From assembly GCA_029962745.1 (NCBI GenBank), contig CM057156.1, positions 32,742,027-32,806,026 of the forward strand: a stretch of 64,000 nucleotides of DNA, given 5' to 3'. Below, piece after piece: positions 36,557 to 48,109 of this stretch. The stretch is from Echinometra lucunter. Lineage: Eukaryota; Echinodermata; Echinoidea; Camarodonta; Echinometridae. The number at the start of each line of letters is the position of its first letter. Position 1 is the stretch's first letter. A program made the translations under genes and the position numbers. The notes beneath the pieces were generated by a model that worked only from the letters and a program-made list of their open reading frames with translations, made no database searches and was not told the origin of the DNA.

Positions 36557-36707
36557 TGGGCCCTGTTTCATAAAACTTGTTATTAGTATAACAACTGCCA
36601 CATTTCTATGACAAATTTGTTCTCAGCCAATCAGATGAAAAGGTTTCATTAGCTTATAACAGTTATTGCAACTTTTTGTTAATACCAAGTTTTATGAAAC
36701 GGGTCCG
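36557..36707. mobile_element. Foldback MITE TGGGCCC-GTTTCATAAAACTTG, copy
   Basis: Left TGGGCCCTGTTTCATAAAAC mirrors right GTTTTATGAAACGGGTCC. The interior AACTTGTTA...ACAAATTTGTTCTCAGCCAATCAG is shared with 60694-60843. Confidence 0.85.
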
Positions 36708-37634
36708 TGATATTACCCACTGAACTAAACTATATCAATGATAACCCCATTAACTTGAAAATCATGAATATACATGACACAATTGAAATATCAACTATTT
36801 CTTTCTTTCACTGCTGTGGCTTAATTTTTATTTTTCCATATGAAATTTCTAATTTGCTATTCAATGGGTTCTAAAATTGACATGGACCAATCAACCATAA
36901 AAGACATTTTTTTTTAAAATTTAGCATGAAATATCACAAAATCCTGTAAAGTGGGAAACAGAGATGCAATTACAACCAGACACACCAAGAATTTTCGTCT
37001 GATCTGTGACCTGTACCATGCACTGCACTGTATCACATTGCTTCTGCTTCCAAGGGTTGACTAATGTGTTTTAAGGATTATGTGTATTTCTAAGCACTGC
37101 CTACATGTATGGTTTGGAATTCAGCTTTTTCTTTTTTTAGTGAAGTTGGCATCTCTAGATATATGCTATTTTATATTTTGATGATATCAAAAAAATTGCT
37201 TCCTTAGCATATGGTTGGGGATACAAAGAGTAGATGGGATACAACTGAGTTTGGAGTCTATAATATTTACTCACTTGCAGTCTGTCATGTTTGCAGTAGC
37301 TTTTCAAAGAAGTCATTTAGCTGCTTGATGAATAAGTAATGATGATATTATGAGCCGTATAATTCTTATATGATTGGATGAGATGTGGTATGTTTTGTGT
37401 GAAGTTAGAGGCAATTGTAGAGTTGGCCTTGAGCATACAATGCAATCGGTGTTGATACTAAAGTTGAAAAAAGATTTGATCTGAGCCAAGATGAATGGAA
37501 ACTAATAGCTGCTAGGAATTTAGGTGATTGGAGGTGTACTTACTGTAATGCTTATCTTGCACTCATAGGACACGTTCAAATATATGTAGGTATGGAGAAC
37601 ATTCACTGCTTAGATACCTGATACAGTACCTTGC

Positions 37635-38123
37635 TTAACTCTTACAGTGCCGATGGCATGTATATGTGCCCAAGAGACTTTACATTTTTAATTGACCATT
37701 ACTCCACTTGGAATAATGGATATGGTCATGAAAATATGTCAAAGTTTAGAGGATAAATATAGTATTTGAAATATCAATCAGTCACTATATGCTACCATAG
37801 GATATATTTTTAGAAAACTGCAGATTTTGGAAAGGATCCATTCTTATTTTAGCATAAAACAATAGCAAACAAATGAGAAATGAAAACGGAAAGATCAAGA
37901 GGGAAGCTCATTTCTATTTCCAACTAATTTTCATGCAAGACATTGAATTAATGAAAATATTCAGTATCTTTTGAAAGGGTAATAAATTTTCTACAACTTT
38001 TGTGTACACCTTATCTGTATAGAAATTACTGTTGAAGACTTACGGGCATTTGAAAAGCAAGCATTGTTCATGATTTGGTAGAATTTGGGAACAAGCAAAT
38101 CCCTCTGGCACCGTAAGAGTTAA
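37635..38123. mobile_element. TTAA-flanked MITE, family C
   Basis: TTAA at both ends with inverted termini TTAACTCTTACAGTGCC and GGCACCGTAAGAGTTAA (one mismatch in 17). The 489-bp AT-rich interior is non-coding. Structure fits a piggyBac-type non-autonomous element. Confidence 0.88.
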
Positions 38124-39632
38124 GAATGGTCTACAGGACATTAAATGTTCAAGCTTGGTTATGTTGGTGTGTAAAATCTTTGTGAAATTATTTTACATTT
38201 GTGTGTGTTTGTGTGTGTTAGTTTGATCTTAATATTTGGTTTTGTAAGGTTAGGAATTTTCTTGGCTGAACTATGATTTGGTTCATTGTTCAGCAACCCC
38301 ATATAGTCACATACACACACCCACTCACATGTGCCCACACAAACAATCACATATGAAAAAGTTTTGCCAATCACTTGCAGACTCCTGGTAGCACCTGAAC
38401 ATATTTCCAAAGGTTAGAGACACACCTTTTCTAGTGATGAACGGCAGAAATTTATGAGACTCTTAAAGTTTTATTAAAGTGTAATGTAACCCCCCCCCCC
38501 CCCCAATATTTTGATGCATTTCCTGTTTAACTTGCAACATTTTATGTACTAGGTGTGATCTTCAAGTCTACTTCTTTCAAAACCAAATCAAATACCTAAT
38601 GCATCAAGTTATGATTGAATAATATTCAATCTCCTCACAGTCTGACATAAGATTCATTAACTTAAATACATTTTTTTTTTGCTGTTTTTTAGAAAATATT
38701 TTTTTCTCTGATTTTGATTATTTAGGCTGTTTTGGGGATTATTGTGGTTTTAATTTATGATTTTGCAGTCACCTGTTATTACATTGAAGTCTATGTAAGT
38801 GGCCCCAACAGATTTCAATCAATTAATCAGTAGCATGGTACTAGAATTCACTAAACTGAGTTTCTCTTTAAGTTTCTCTCTCATTTAAACAAAAGAGTTG
38901 TAAAAAGTGATTTATATGCCCTTGAATTCCAGTTAGTACTCAAAAAGACATTTGGCTGTGTGTTTGTGATTTTGTACAGAGCCCCAAGATTATTGTGTTG
39001 GGGAGACGATAGGCGAAGAAGGATCCTAGCATAAAGCTATATTATATGCTGTTTGTCAGGTCCTCTTTGCAGGTATCTACACTAAAAATTCATCAGAAAT
39101 CATGAATGGAACATAATCATATCTCCCACATCCACCTTTTCATTCAAGCAGAACAATATATGTAATGAATTCTATCCCAGTTGCCCGTTTACTTCTTTCA
39201 CTGCACACTATCTGGGATGAATGAATAAATGCAAGGCTTTGTACTGCAAGCAAGGAGGCTAAATGGAGGCCTCAACAGGCTGGTAATACAGTTGCATTGA
39301 GCATGTTGAGCCTAATGCATAAAATCATGTCCTACTAAAAGCATGTAGTAATCGATATTGATGGGAGTCATTATGTCATTAATTGCTATGGCCCATTGCC
39401 TCTAACTGCTCCCCAAGTACATGCCATTCTTGCTTTATGTCACAGTGAGCCCATTCTTTACATGTATGCCCCATTCACACATAGAAAAGATGATCGTTAA
39501 TGTCAGATATTCTTGTTGATCAGATGTCTGCTCAAGGCTTATTTCATCATATTGTCTGATAAAAGCCAGAAGGGCATTAACTCATATCATTTTATACTGT
39601 CTTAATGCCTTTCTGGCTCCAAACAGACTATA

Positions 39633-39692
39633 TAAGGTTAGGGTTAGGGTTGTAATATTAGGTAAGTTTTTAGGTTAGGGTTAGGGTGAGAT
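39633..39692 (+). repeat. Short interstitial TTAGGG-type repeats
   Basis: GGTTAGGGTTAGGGTTG and, 40 bp on, AGGTTAGGGTTAGGGTGAG: two blocks of two to three telomere-type hexamers. Confidence 0.8.
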
Positions 39693-40354
39693 GTAGTGTT
39701 TGATCCGAGGTAGAAATTAAGATTTCAGTTCTGCCGTCCAATGACAAAAAGGAAGCAACTCTGATTTTTTTTTCAAAATTGACTTTTTCTTGATTTGGGG
39801 TACTTTTTTGTATGCTCTGAATGATTGTGAATAAATCACGGTCACATTACTCTCAATTTCTGAAATATAGACATATATCATAACAAAGTAGCTCCATAGA
39901 GATCCACATAAAACAGTGAAATGTTTTTCTTCAATTACTGGGAAACCCATTTTACGGAGTTGTTTCCTTTTGTCATTAAGCAAAGTTGTTGGAGGTAATT
40001 GATCCCGAAGCAGTTGTTGTCACAGCATGAGTTGTTTGCATTGAGAGAAAAGGAAGTGTACTTAAACCTTACCTTATCCTTAATTAATAAATGCAACTCT
40101 CTACCTTAAAACTTACACTATCCCTAAGCCTTCTATAAAACATAATCACAACTCTTGGATTTTTTTTTTTTTTGGCAAAGTAGAGGCCTAGTGAATTATG
40201 ATCTCTGTAACTGCATTAAGCAGACTGAAAGGTTGAAGCAAGTCCAGCTTTCAGTCAAGAGAATCTTCTTAGTGTGAAGTGATGAGTGACCTCAACTTCA
40301 ACCAGTGGAACCGTATGCCTTTCAAACTATTCATACCAGTAACGCAGGAGTAAC

Positions 40355-40702
40355 TATGGTGGCCCTGAAGTACGCTCAACAACAGGTCATGTGCGACGTG
40401 AATTTCGCATCCCAGGTCCTGAAATTCACGACCCGTGATGCGAAATTCATGACCCGTGGCGCAAACTTTGCATCCCAAGTCGTGAAATTCACGACCCGCG
40501 GTGCGAAATTCAGGACCCGTGGCACGAACTTTACATCATAGTCCTGAATTTCGCACCGCGGGTCATGAATTTCACGACTTGGGATGCAAAGTTTGCGCCT
40601 CGGGTCATGAATTTCATGACCTCGGATGCGAAGTTCAGGACCTGGGATGCGAAATTCACGTCACACATGACCTGTTGTTGAGGGTACTTCAGGGCCACCA
40701 TA
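40355..40702. mobile_element. TA-ended foldback element, copy 2
   Basis: A 348-bp palindrome: left TATGGTGGCCCTGAAGTACG and CAACAACAGGTCATGTGCGACG, right CACATGACCTGTTGTTGAGG and GTACTTCAGGGCCACCATA. Each arm is made of tandem units of about 20 bp, variants of GCGAAATTCA(T/C)GACC(C/T)GTGG. The centre is near 40530. Its open frames are by-products of the unit repeats. Confidence 0.92.
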
Positions 40703-42258
40703 AGCAACAGCTCTGTACAAGATGCAGGAGGCCATAAGCTACACTAGCAATGTCCTGGTTATATGGAAAGTGTGAACACATACATGTACTTAATGACTCT
40801 TAACCAGTAGTAGCTCCATACTATAGGGTGCCTGTAGTGTGAAAACATATCCTAAGACACATAATGAGTAGCATCTTTGTTGTCAATATTTTCTGCAAGC
40901 ATGTACCCATTCTGATATATGTGAACTGATGAAGATCAATCAGAAGAGATTTGTTATAATCTTAGAAAGAAGGAACATGAGAATAAAGCTTTTATGCAGA
41001 AAGAAATGGAATGAGAAGACCTGTATTTCAGAGTTTGAAGGGCATCTTATTATTATCTGCTTGGATTGGTTTGAGATGGATGCATAACAAGCTCTGCATT
41101 GACAGTGTTGTAGTGATGATGTCATTCTCAGTTGAGTCAACTTTGAAAGTGATCTTGAAGGTTACTTTATTGCTGAAGAAACAGAACATAAGAGAAGTAA
41201 ATATATTCTTTAATTTATTCCACCATTCAGGTTAAACTTGATTGTTTTAATCCCTCTGAAGTAATCCATCTTTCCTTCTGTTGCCTCAAAATCTTTCTAA
41301 ACAGTACCTATCCAGATGATATAATCAATGATATATTCATCATTTGGAAATAAAAATGAATTCATAATATATAGATGACTGTACCTGTAGTAGCAAGTGA
41401 TAGATGTACCCAATAGGTGACTGGTGCATTGCCTTGATAATTCATCACTATCTCACACCTGATGATTATGGTTCAGTGATATTAGCCAACACCCAATATA
41501 TATACTTGATTGACACTTGGCATCAGCACTGGCTTTTACCTTTAAAAACAGAACAACTGCTTACTGGTCATATTTCTGACATTACATTGCATTTATTTTC
41601 AAAATGAGTGTTTCAGTCATATAGACAGTGAAACTTTAAGTGGAATTTTATGTCCAATTTCAGTAAAAAATAATTGTTTTAAAATGTAGCTAGAAATATG
41701 AGGGTAGAATGCAATGTACGAAATTACTTTAAGAACCCCCTTTTTTCAGATATCCAATGTCATGTGTAGTAATCAAAGACCAATGAACTTTCCAGAGGGA
41801 GATTGAGGTTTGTATGAAAAGATTGGGCGTACTATATGACATTATAGAGAACATTATCAACAACATTTTTAAGTTGATTGAGATTCATACAGAATTATAT
41901 CTGTGATGTCATCATTACTACTCTGATTATCACTTTGTTTCATATTTCTCAGTCTGTATATAAATTCTAACAAAATGCTTTTACTGTAGGTATGGAAGAG
42001 ATTGGATATCTCTCTTGTTTACTTGCATTCACTCAATCAATTCTTCAACCTTAGGCCAGAGCTTAATGTGTTGACACCTTTCCTTATCCAAGGATACTGC
42101 TATATGGACTAGATGCTTGATAGCTGTGTTTCTCTGTGTTTCCATGGTGACTGAGTATTTACACTTAGAGGTTTAGTTTATCTACTGACAATGCACAGAG
42201 CTTAATGTTCGTAATGTTTTGTACAGTTTTGTTTCTTTTACTGTCTGGATAATTTAGT

Positions 42259-42658
42259 TTAAACTCTCTTTCGTCACTACAGGTCCACATTTTGTGGTTG
42301 ACCTAATAACTTTTGATGCAGAGCCCTAGAAATTATACCAAATACATGAGCAGAAAGAGTAAAAAATTCTACACTTACTGTGTCCATTTTGGTTGCGTCA
42401 ATATTTGGTGTTTGATGCTGAAAATTTTTTAAAGGAAAATAAGCATTAAAATCCTTAAATTGGCAATGTGATAGAAAGTTTAAAAGCACCATTTCCCCCT
42501 GCAAATTGGCAACTTTTTGACTTCTCATCATAATTTCTGTCAATTTATATTCATTTCAGATACATGACGTTTTATAAGAAAAATGTTGGTGTTGCCAATT
42601 TGAAGAATAAAAGCTGATCAAATTAGACTTTAAATAATTCCTGTCATGAATGGGTTAA
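42259..42658. mobile_element. TTAA-flanked MITE, family B, copy 2
   Basis: Homologous along its whole length to 14936-15351. The right end CCTGTCATGAATGGGTTAA is intact apart from one change. The left end after TTAA is degenerate (ACTCTCTTTCGTCACTACAGG). It lies in ADAMTSL intron 1. Confidence 0.88.
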
Positions 42659-43476
42659 GGAATACAACTCTTCTTTTCAACTTTAAACTCCCCAAACTTC
42701 TCTGACCTGTGCACAAGTTTTCCAGTCTTTGATTTGTGCTTTCTTTCCCTTTCCTCTTTCCAAAACCTCCCTCTCATGTATGCATAATGGGGGAAAAATA
42801 CAGAGAATTATTGTGTAAGTATTAAATGTGCTATTATACATTTCATATAATCACCATTTCTGTGTTTTTATCTTCCTTTGATTATTCATTAATTTTATTA
42901 ATTTTTTTTGTTTTGTTTTTTTTTTGTGGGGGGGGGGGTAATCTTCTGATTCCTGTAAATGCTCCATAAGTGGGTTCTTTCAATAGCAAAGCATACAGAG
43001 CTTGATCCGTTTTTCACGGACGGACATTTTGACAAATTTTGAAAGTTTGAAGGCCTGTAAAAATATGTAATGAAATGTGTTGAGCTATTTTGTGTTTCAT
43101 TGTGAAGAACATCACCGAAGGAGTTGAAATATAAAATATTGGTTGCCCTTATTTGTATCTAAACTAGAATCCATAAAATGATCATGGGCAAAAATGTCAC
43201 TCTTAGCCGATCAGGCTATGCATTACACCAACCAAAAGCCTTCATTGCTGAAAATGCTTGTCTGACTGAGGCATGGTTCACTGCCAGACAGCCTGATACA
43301 TGTATATCTATGGAAAACATTCTAGTGACTGGTTACTGTTTCCTTTCCTGTGCTGTGATTGGTTGGATCAGTCAGCCCTTTCTCATTGACCAATGAAGTA
43401 TTAACATCTCTTGCCTGGAGAGGGATGGTTTTTTAAGCCTGCATGAATCAAAGTGACTTTCATCATTCTATGAGCT

Positions 43477-43623
43477 GGGCCCCTGGTCTTATGGAGAGTT
43501 GTGATTAATTCAAATCAATCGCATCACAACTTTGAGATTGATCTCAACTCCTATCTCTTGAATACACAGTTGAGATCAATCTCAATGTTGCGATCAATCA
43601 CAACTCTTTATAAGATGGGGCCC
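43477..43623. mobile_element. Foldback MITE (GGGCCCC...GGGGCCC)
   Basis: Left GGGCCCCTGGTCTTATGGAG and AGTTGTGATTAATTC mirror right GATCAATCACAACTCTTTAT and AAGATGGGGCCC. An inner inverted pair around GAGATTGATCTCAACT sits at the centre. Related in form to the TGGGCCC elements but different in sequence. Confidence 0.8.
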
Positions 43624-43714
43624 TGGGTTGTCATGAATCATTTCAACACTATTCATCTTCTGGAAATGAAAATAAATTAACTCCATGATAGAGGCTTAGG
43701 AGAACATGCTGGGT

Positions 43715-43985
43715 TGGGGAGTAGTCATATATATTGCTGTACACATGCGTAGGACCATGAAGAACTTGTGAATACGGTAGCTTTTGCCGTTTATGCCACA
43801 TTGCATGTGCGACACGGGTGTCAAATAGACCATTAATCAGGAAAAACGGTTTGATTGTGGAGTCTGTTAAAATGCATTTAGGATGTTCCCCTTGAACATC
43901 ACTGCATATTCATATTTTGATAGTTGGTAGTTGGTTACAGCAATATTGATGATGCATGTTGGTTATGGTGGGGGGGGGGGGATGG
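43715..43985. mobile_element. Interspersed repeat related to 12410-12800
   Basis: Shares ATATATTGCTGTACACATGCGT and the following pattern (GACCA...AACTT.TGAA.A.GGTAG.TTTGCC) with 12450-12520, and ends in a poly-G run near 43970-43981. Confidence 0.6.
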
Positions 43986-44408
43986 GGAGAGTCAACATAT
44001 TCTTAAGGGCCAATATTGAAAGAATATTTAACAGAGATATGCACATCAGCACTTGATGCTTTTTGGATATTCCCTAACTTCAGTTAGATAGGGCTTGTTC
44101 ACTCTGCTGCCATAACTCACTCATTTTGTAACAGAGATAAAAGCAGAGTCACTCAGGGTAACTGTGTTGAGACAACCAATGAAACTGTCCATTCTACTTG
44201 ACAAGCTTGATTCAGTTTATTAATACAATCTACCTGTAATCCTCTTAATTCTCTGTATGGTGATAAAAGGTCTGATTAGTGTGTGATAAGGAAAGATTAA
44301 ATCTGTCTACCACTTCATTGTCACTATTTGTTTAATAACTGTTAACAGTTAAATCTGTATGTCTGTATAGTCATTAGGCTCAGAGGAGATTCCGTCTTGA
44401 CTTAAAGG

Positions 44409-44834
44409 CCATATTTACTGATCAGAAGATTTTGTCATGAAATTTGTAGATTTGAATCAGTTTGAAATATCCCATATACTGGAAAAAGAACCTTGTGATT
44501 TTTTTTCAAAATAGATTGTCAAAGGTTACTTCTTGTTTCATTTACAAATTTGTCATGTTTTGTGAGTGAATGTGAAATAATGATATTATTTTCACAAAAT
44601 AATGTAAACACATTCAATCTGCCATCTTTACTGATCAGAAGATTTTGTCATAAAATTTGTAGATTTGAATCAGTTAGAAGTTATCCCATATAATGGAAAG
44701 AGAGACTTATTATCTTCTTGAAAATAGATGGTCAAAGGTTACTTCTTGTTTCATTTACAAATTGTCATGTTTATGAGTGAATGTGAAAGATTGATATTAT
44801 TTTCACAAAATAATGTAAACACAATGAATCTGTG
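44409..44834 (+). repeat. Tandem duplication, 213-bp unit
   Basis: Two adjacent copies begin CCATATTTACTGATCAGAAG (44409) and CCATCTTTACTGATCAGAAG (44622) and run through AAAGGTTACTTCTTGTTTCA to TTCACAAAATAATGTAAACA. They differ by scattered substitutions and small indels. Confidence 0.9.
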
Positions 44835-46284
44835 ATTTCTGGTAATTTAAGAAAAGGCATGTTCCTGAATTTTGTTTGAAGATAAGTTCATGTTGATGTG
44901 AAGCTAGTTTGATTTGTGAAAAACATTGAAAATTTAGAGAAATAGATCAGTAAAATCTAGAGGAAATTTTGATAAAGGAAAGGAAAGTTATTGAATTCAA
45001 AGTGGTATTTGATGAAGGACAGCTCTCTCTCTCCCTTTGGCTCTGTACAATTTTTTCTTTAAAAATTCTCATTTTCTCTGAAGAAAATGTTTCATTTCCA
45101 GTTTTTTTTTTCTTAAAACAAGTGAGATGCTTGCGAGGTAAATCACAGAATCACCAGTTAATGTGTTATTGAATATCAATAGATTTCTTATTTCTTCTTC
45201 AGATTCCTTACAGTTTTACAGATCTTCCAATGTAATATCTTTGCTTTTGTTAAAACCAACTTAATATCGGGATAGGTTTCCCCTTTATGGAAATATAAGA
45301 CTCTCAGTCTAATTTTTGTAGAACATGTAGAAGGTTGAATAGAAGTTCAATCCTATTTATCATCCATTGTGCTTTTTTTTTCCTGAGATGGAGCATGCAT
45401 TGGAGTCAAGGGATTCATTATACATACATTCAACAAGTGTTGACAGTTCCTTCTCAAATTTACTTGATAATCCCAAACTTAAATATCTACCCATTTTACA
45501 TCCATTCTTTTCTTTCTTTCTTTCTTTCTTTTATTTTGCAAATACATTTCCTGTTAGGGTTTTAAAAGTTATATTAGCATTATACACTTCAAGTAGAAAT
45601 TAACTTTGTTTAATGAAAGACAGGCCCTAAAGAACTTTTGCATTGCTTGGATGAGTGTTAATCTTTATGAAACTTCCATGTTCATGTTGGAAATTTACAC
45701 AACACAAGGTGCATATTTTCATTTCTGTTTTTCCTGTTGCCTGAAAAGGATCACTGTATCTTGTAACACACTATTCCAAATGGAGGAAGTTCTGCATTTG
45801 ATACTCAAACATTCTTTGTTAATTATTTGGCTATGTCAAAGATCTGTCTTTTAGAGCTACCTTCATACAACACCTAGGAATTAGTTTTAAAGCGCTGTCA
45901 TACTTAGCTGATTTGGCTCACCGGAGCTACATGTACACCAAAGACCCATTTTCATTAGCCCAAGTTTCAAAATTGACCACTAGTTTTGATCAGCAGAAAT
46001 TAACTCCATTGTGATTAGCTTAAGCTAACTGTTAGGTAAACTCAAATAGTGGATGATTTTACCCTTAAATTCAATTGAAAAATTACCATAAGTTTTTATT
46101 ATTCCTGGCAAACTTAGGCATGTTTGTGAATGAGCTGCTACAAGGCTAATTAAGAGACTAATCATCTCATAGAGACTGGTCTTCCTTTCATATGGTCTGG
46201 AGCTATAAAGTTGTTTTTAGTCAAGGATTGATCCACTATTGACTATTTTTTTTTCTAGAAAATAAACTCTGATTATTTCAAATG

Positions 46285-46460
46285 CAGTGGAACCTCAATA
46301 TAAAGAACATTGTTATAACAAATTCTCGTTATAACAAGGTAATTTTTTCTGGTCCCATTTCTTTGTATTTTATTGTTTTTTAGCCCTGATATAACAAGGT
46401 TTTGATATAAAGAGGTAATTTCCTTGGTCCAGAGGAGTTTGTTATAGCGAGGTTCGCCTG
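46285..46460. mobile_element. Tigger/pogo-like MITE
   Basis: Inverted ends CAGTGGAACCTCAATATAA and TTATAGCGAGGTTCGCCTG, with repeated TTATAACAA / GATATAACAAGG inside. The CAGT.GAACCTC..TATAA terminus is the known form of Tigger/pogo-type elements. 176 bp, no transposase. Confidence 0.8.
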
Positions 46461-47379
46461 TATTTGAAGCTCAAGCTTGTTTTGGCTAATAGGAATACAC
46501 CTGAAGAGAAGTCATGAAGTGATTACAGCAGCATGTTGAACTAAAACCTTAGCGGCAGTCTGAAACTGTTCAGGTTTCCTCCTGTCATTGTTATCAAACA
46601 ATACATAACCTTGCCGATTTACTCAGAATTAATCCTGTTTTTTGAGTAAGACTTTTTTTTTGGTGTTCCTACCTCGTTTTCCCCTGGAGGCGTTTGAATA
46701 TTTGAAATAGATGACTGACTTTTTTGTAGTATGTAATTCATTTTTTTGTTAAGGCTAGTTCAGGTAGTGTTTACAGGGATAACACACCAATCACGTTCCT
46801 CATCTTTTTGATTGTCCAAGGAAATATATACCATATTTGTAGAAGACTTGAGGGTAAATCTAACCCGAACTAGGGCTATGCGCAGTTCTGAAAAGGAGAT
46901 TTAAAACGATTTAAAGTTTTCAAACATTACATTGGCCTCAGAGCCAAAGCTTGTGCCATAAACACTCTACTTTGGGACTGGGTTTCAGACACAGAAATAG
47001 TAAATAATATGTCCTGGACATATACTATCTGTACTATTTGCTGAACTTCTTATTTGGTGTTGTCAAGAGACAAGGCATCTAAAAGATCATCTGATAAGCT
47101 AAATGAATGACAGCAAAACATGTCCATTTGAAAGAAAACAGCCAAACATTTAAAGGGTGCATGAAATATTTCTATATGTACTGATGCATGATTTCTGCAA
47201 AAAAAATTGTTCCTTCCAAGAAACATTAAAAATGAAACACCTTTCCCTACATTAGACAGTATATCACTATTATTACATTTATAATGATTTTTAAAAGTAG
47301 AAAATTGAAGAACAATGTAATCCCTAATCATAGATGCAATTCTGTTATCCACGTTATTTTCATGCTAATAACAACTACA

Positions 47380-47565
47380 TAGGGGCATCAGTCTGGGTTT
47401 TTTTTGTGTGTGGAGGGCACTCTCAAAAGATTTGGGGGACATACACACAAGGTTCTCAGCTTAATTTTTTTTTTTTTTTTGGGGGGGGACATACCATATT
47501 GCATCCCTCACCCTTACAAATTTAAGGGGACTTGTCCCCCTATCTCCCCCTGATTGATGCCCATG
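47380..47565. mobile_element. hAT-like MITE with 8-bp target duplication
   Basis: CAACTACA occurs on both sides (47372-47379 and 47566-47573). Inside are inverted ends TAGGGGCATCAGTC and GATTGATGCCCATG. The 186-bp interior is G/T- and C-rich (poly-T plus poly-G). The 8-bp duplication and short inverted ends fit the hAT superfamily. Confidence 0.85.
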
Positions 47566-47761
47566 CAACTACATCACAAGCCTCGGTTAGGCCTAAACTC
47601 TTTCCTGTGTGACTCTGTGTCCCTGAATGGAAATGTCAAAATCAGAATTTTTTCTTTGAAAAGCTCTGATTGATCCATTACTGAAATCTTGTTTGTAAGA
47701 TAATAAAGATGCACCTAATATGTGAGTTCTACTCTTTCTTTCTTTCTTCCCTGTTCTTCAG

Positions 47762-47910
47762 GCATCTTCATGACAAGGAGATGAACGTTGGACAGAATGG
47801 AGTAGATAGAGTGAATGCTCAAGAACATGTGGGGGGGCATCATATCAGACAAGACAATGTAACAATGGTCATAGCTGTATGGGGAGGTCAATCAGATATA
47901 AAGGCATGTA
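47762..47910 (+). pseudogene. Dead tandem copy of the ADAMTSL TSP1 exon
   Basis: Roughly nine in ten bases are identical to the functional exon at 47951-48109, and the copy includes the same polypyrimidine tract and TTCTTCAG acceptor (AG 47760-47761). The duplicated unit is about 190 bp, starting at TAATATGTGA (47716 and again 47909). It cannot code: TGA at 47771-47773 (codon 4), TAG at 47807-47809 (in place of the third tryptophan of WTEWSRW), a 3-nt deletion after TCGG, and near the end an extra base. The donor CAG|GTATAT is replaced by ATATGTGACATC, so it has no obvious 5' splice site. Cys-coding positions otherwise persist. Confidence 0.92.
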
Positions 47911-47950
47911 ATATGTGACATCTTCTCTTTCTTTCTTCCCTGTTCTTCAG

Positions 47951-48109
47951 GCATCATCATCACAAGGAGATGAACGTTGGACAGAATGGAGTAGATGGAG
48001 TGAATGCTCAAGAACATGTGGAGGGGGAGCATCATATCAGACAAGACAATGTAGCAATGGTCATAGCTGTACGGGAAGATCAATCAGATATAAGACATGT
48101 AACACACAG
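47951..48109 (+). CDS. ADAMTSL1: ADAMTSL1/3-like gene, exon 2: TSP1 repeat
   Basis: Phase 0-0 exon of 53 codons between TTCTTCAG (AG 47949-47950) and CAG|GTATAT. It encodes a thrombospondin type-1 repeat: WTEWSRWSECSRTCGGGASY, then the third to fifth cysteines (RQC, HSC, KTC); the sixth (DC) begins the next exon. WxxWxxW is the C-mannosylation motif and CSRTCG the O-fucosylation site used in ADAMTSL secretion. The text CSRTCGGGASY and GR.IRY.TC is closest to the first TSP1 of ADAMTSL1/ADAMTSL3. With exon 1 it occupies residues 30-82. The protein is expected to be secreted into extracellular matrix, without protease activity, since no metalloprotease domain lies between signal peptide and TSP1. 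Confidence 0.93.

Larger units (their letters stand above)
28919..47950 (+). other. ADAMTSL1: ADAMTSL intron 1 (19 kb)
   Basis: Opens with GTATGT and ends with a TTTCTTTCTTCCCTGTTCTTCAG-type polypyrimidine tract and acceptor. It carries the elements listed separately: the AGGTCA array (30990-32200), foldback units (35523-35787, 40355-40702), TTAA elements (37635-38123, 42259-42658), a 213-bp tandem duplication (44409-44834), a Tigger-like MITE (46285-46460), an hAT-like insertion (47380-47565) and the dead TSP1 exon copy (47762-47910). The stretches 32250-35520, 38130-40350 and 44850-46280 show no supported feature beyond homopolymer runs. Long first introns often hold regulatory DNA, but none could be identified here. 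Confidence 0.65.

Noticed and set aside
40269..40737. Frames with repeated 'HEFHDLGCEV'-type text
   Set aside because: They translate the ~20-bp tandem units of the foldback element.
47709..47918. Open frame over the upstream TSP1 exon copy in a different phase
   Set aside because: Avoids the stops only by reading another frame, which loses the TSP1 cysteines and tryptophans.
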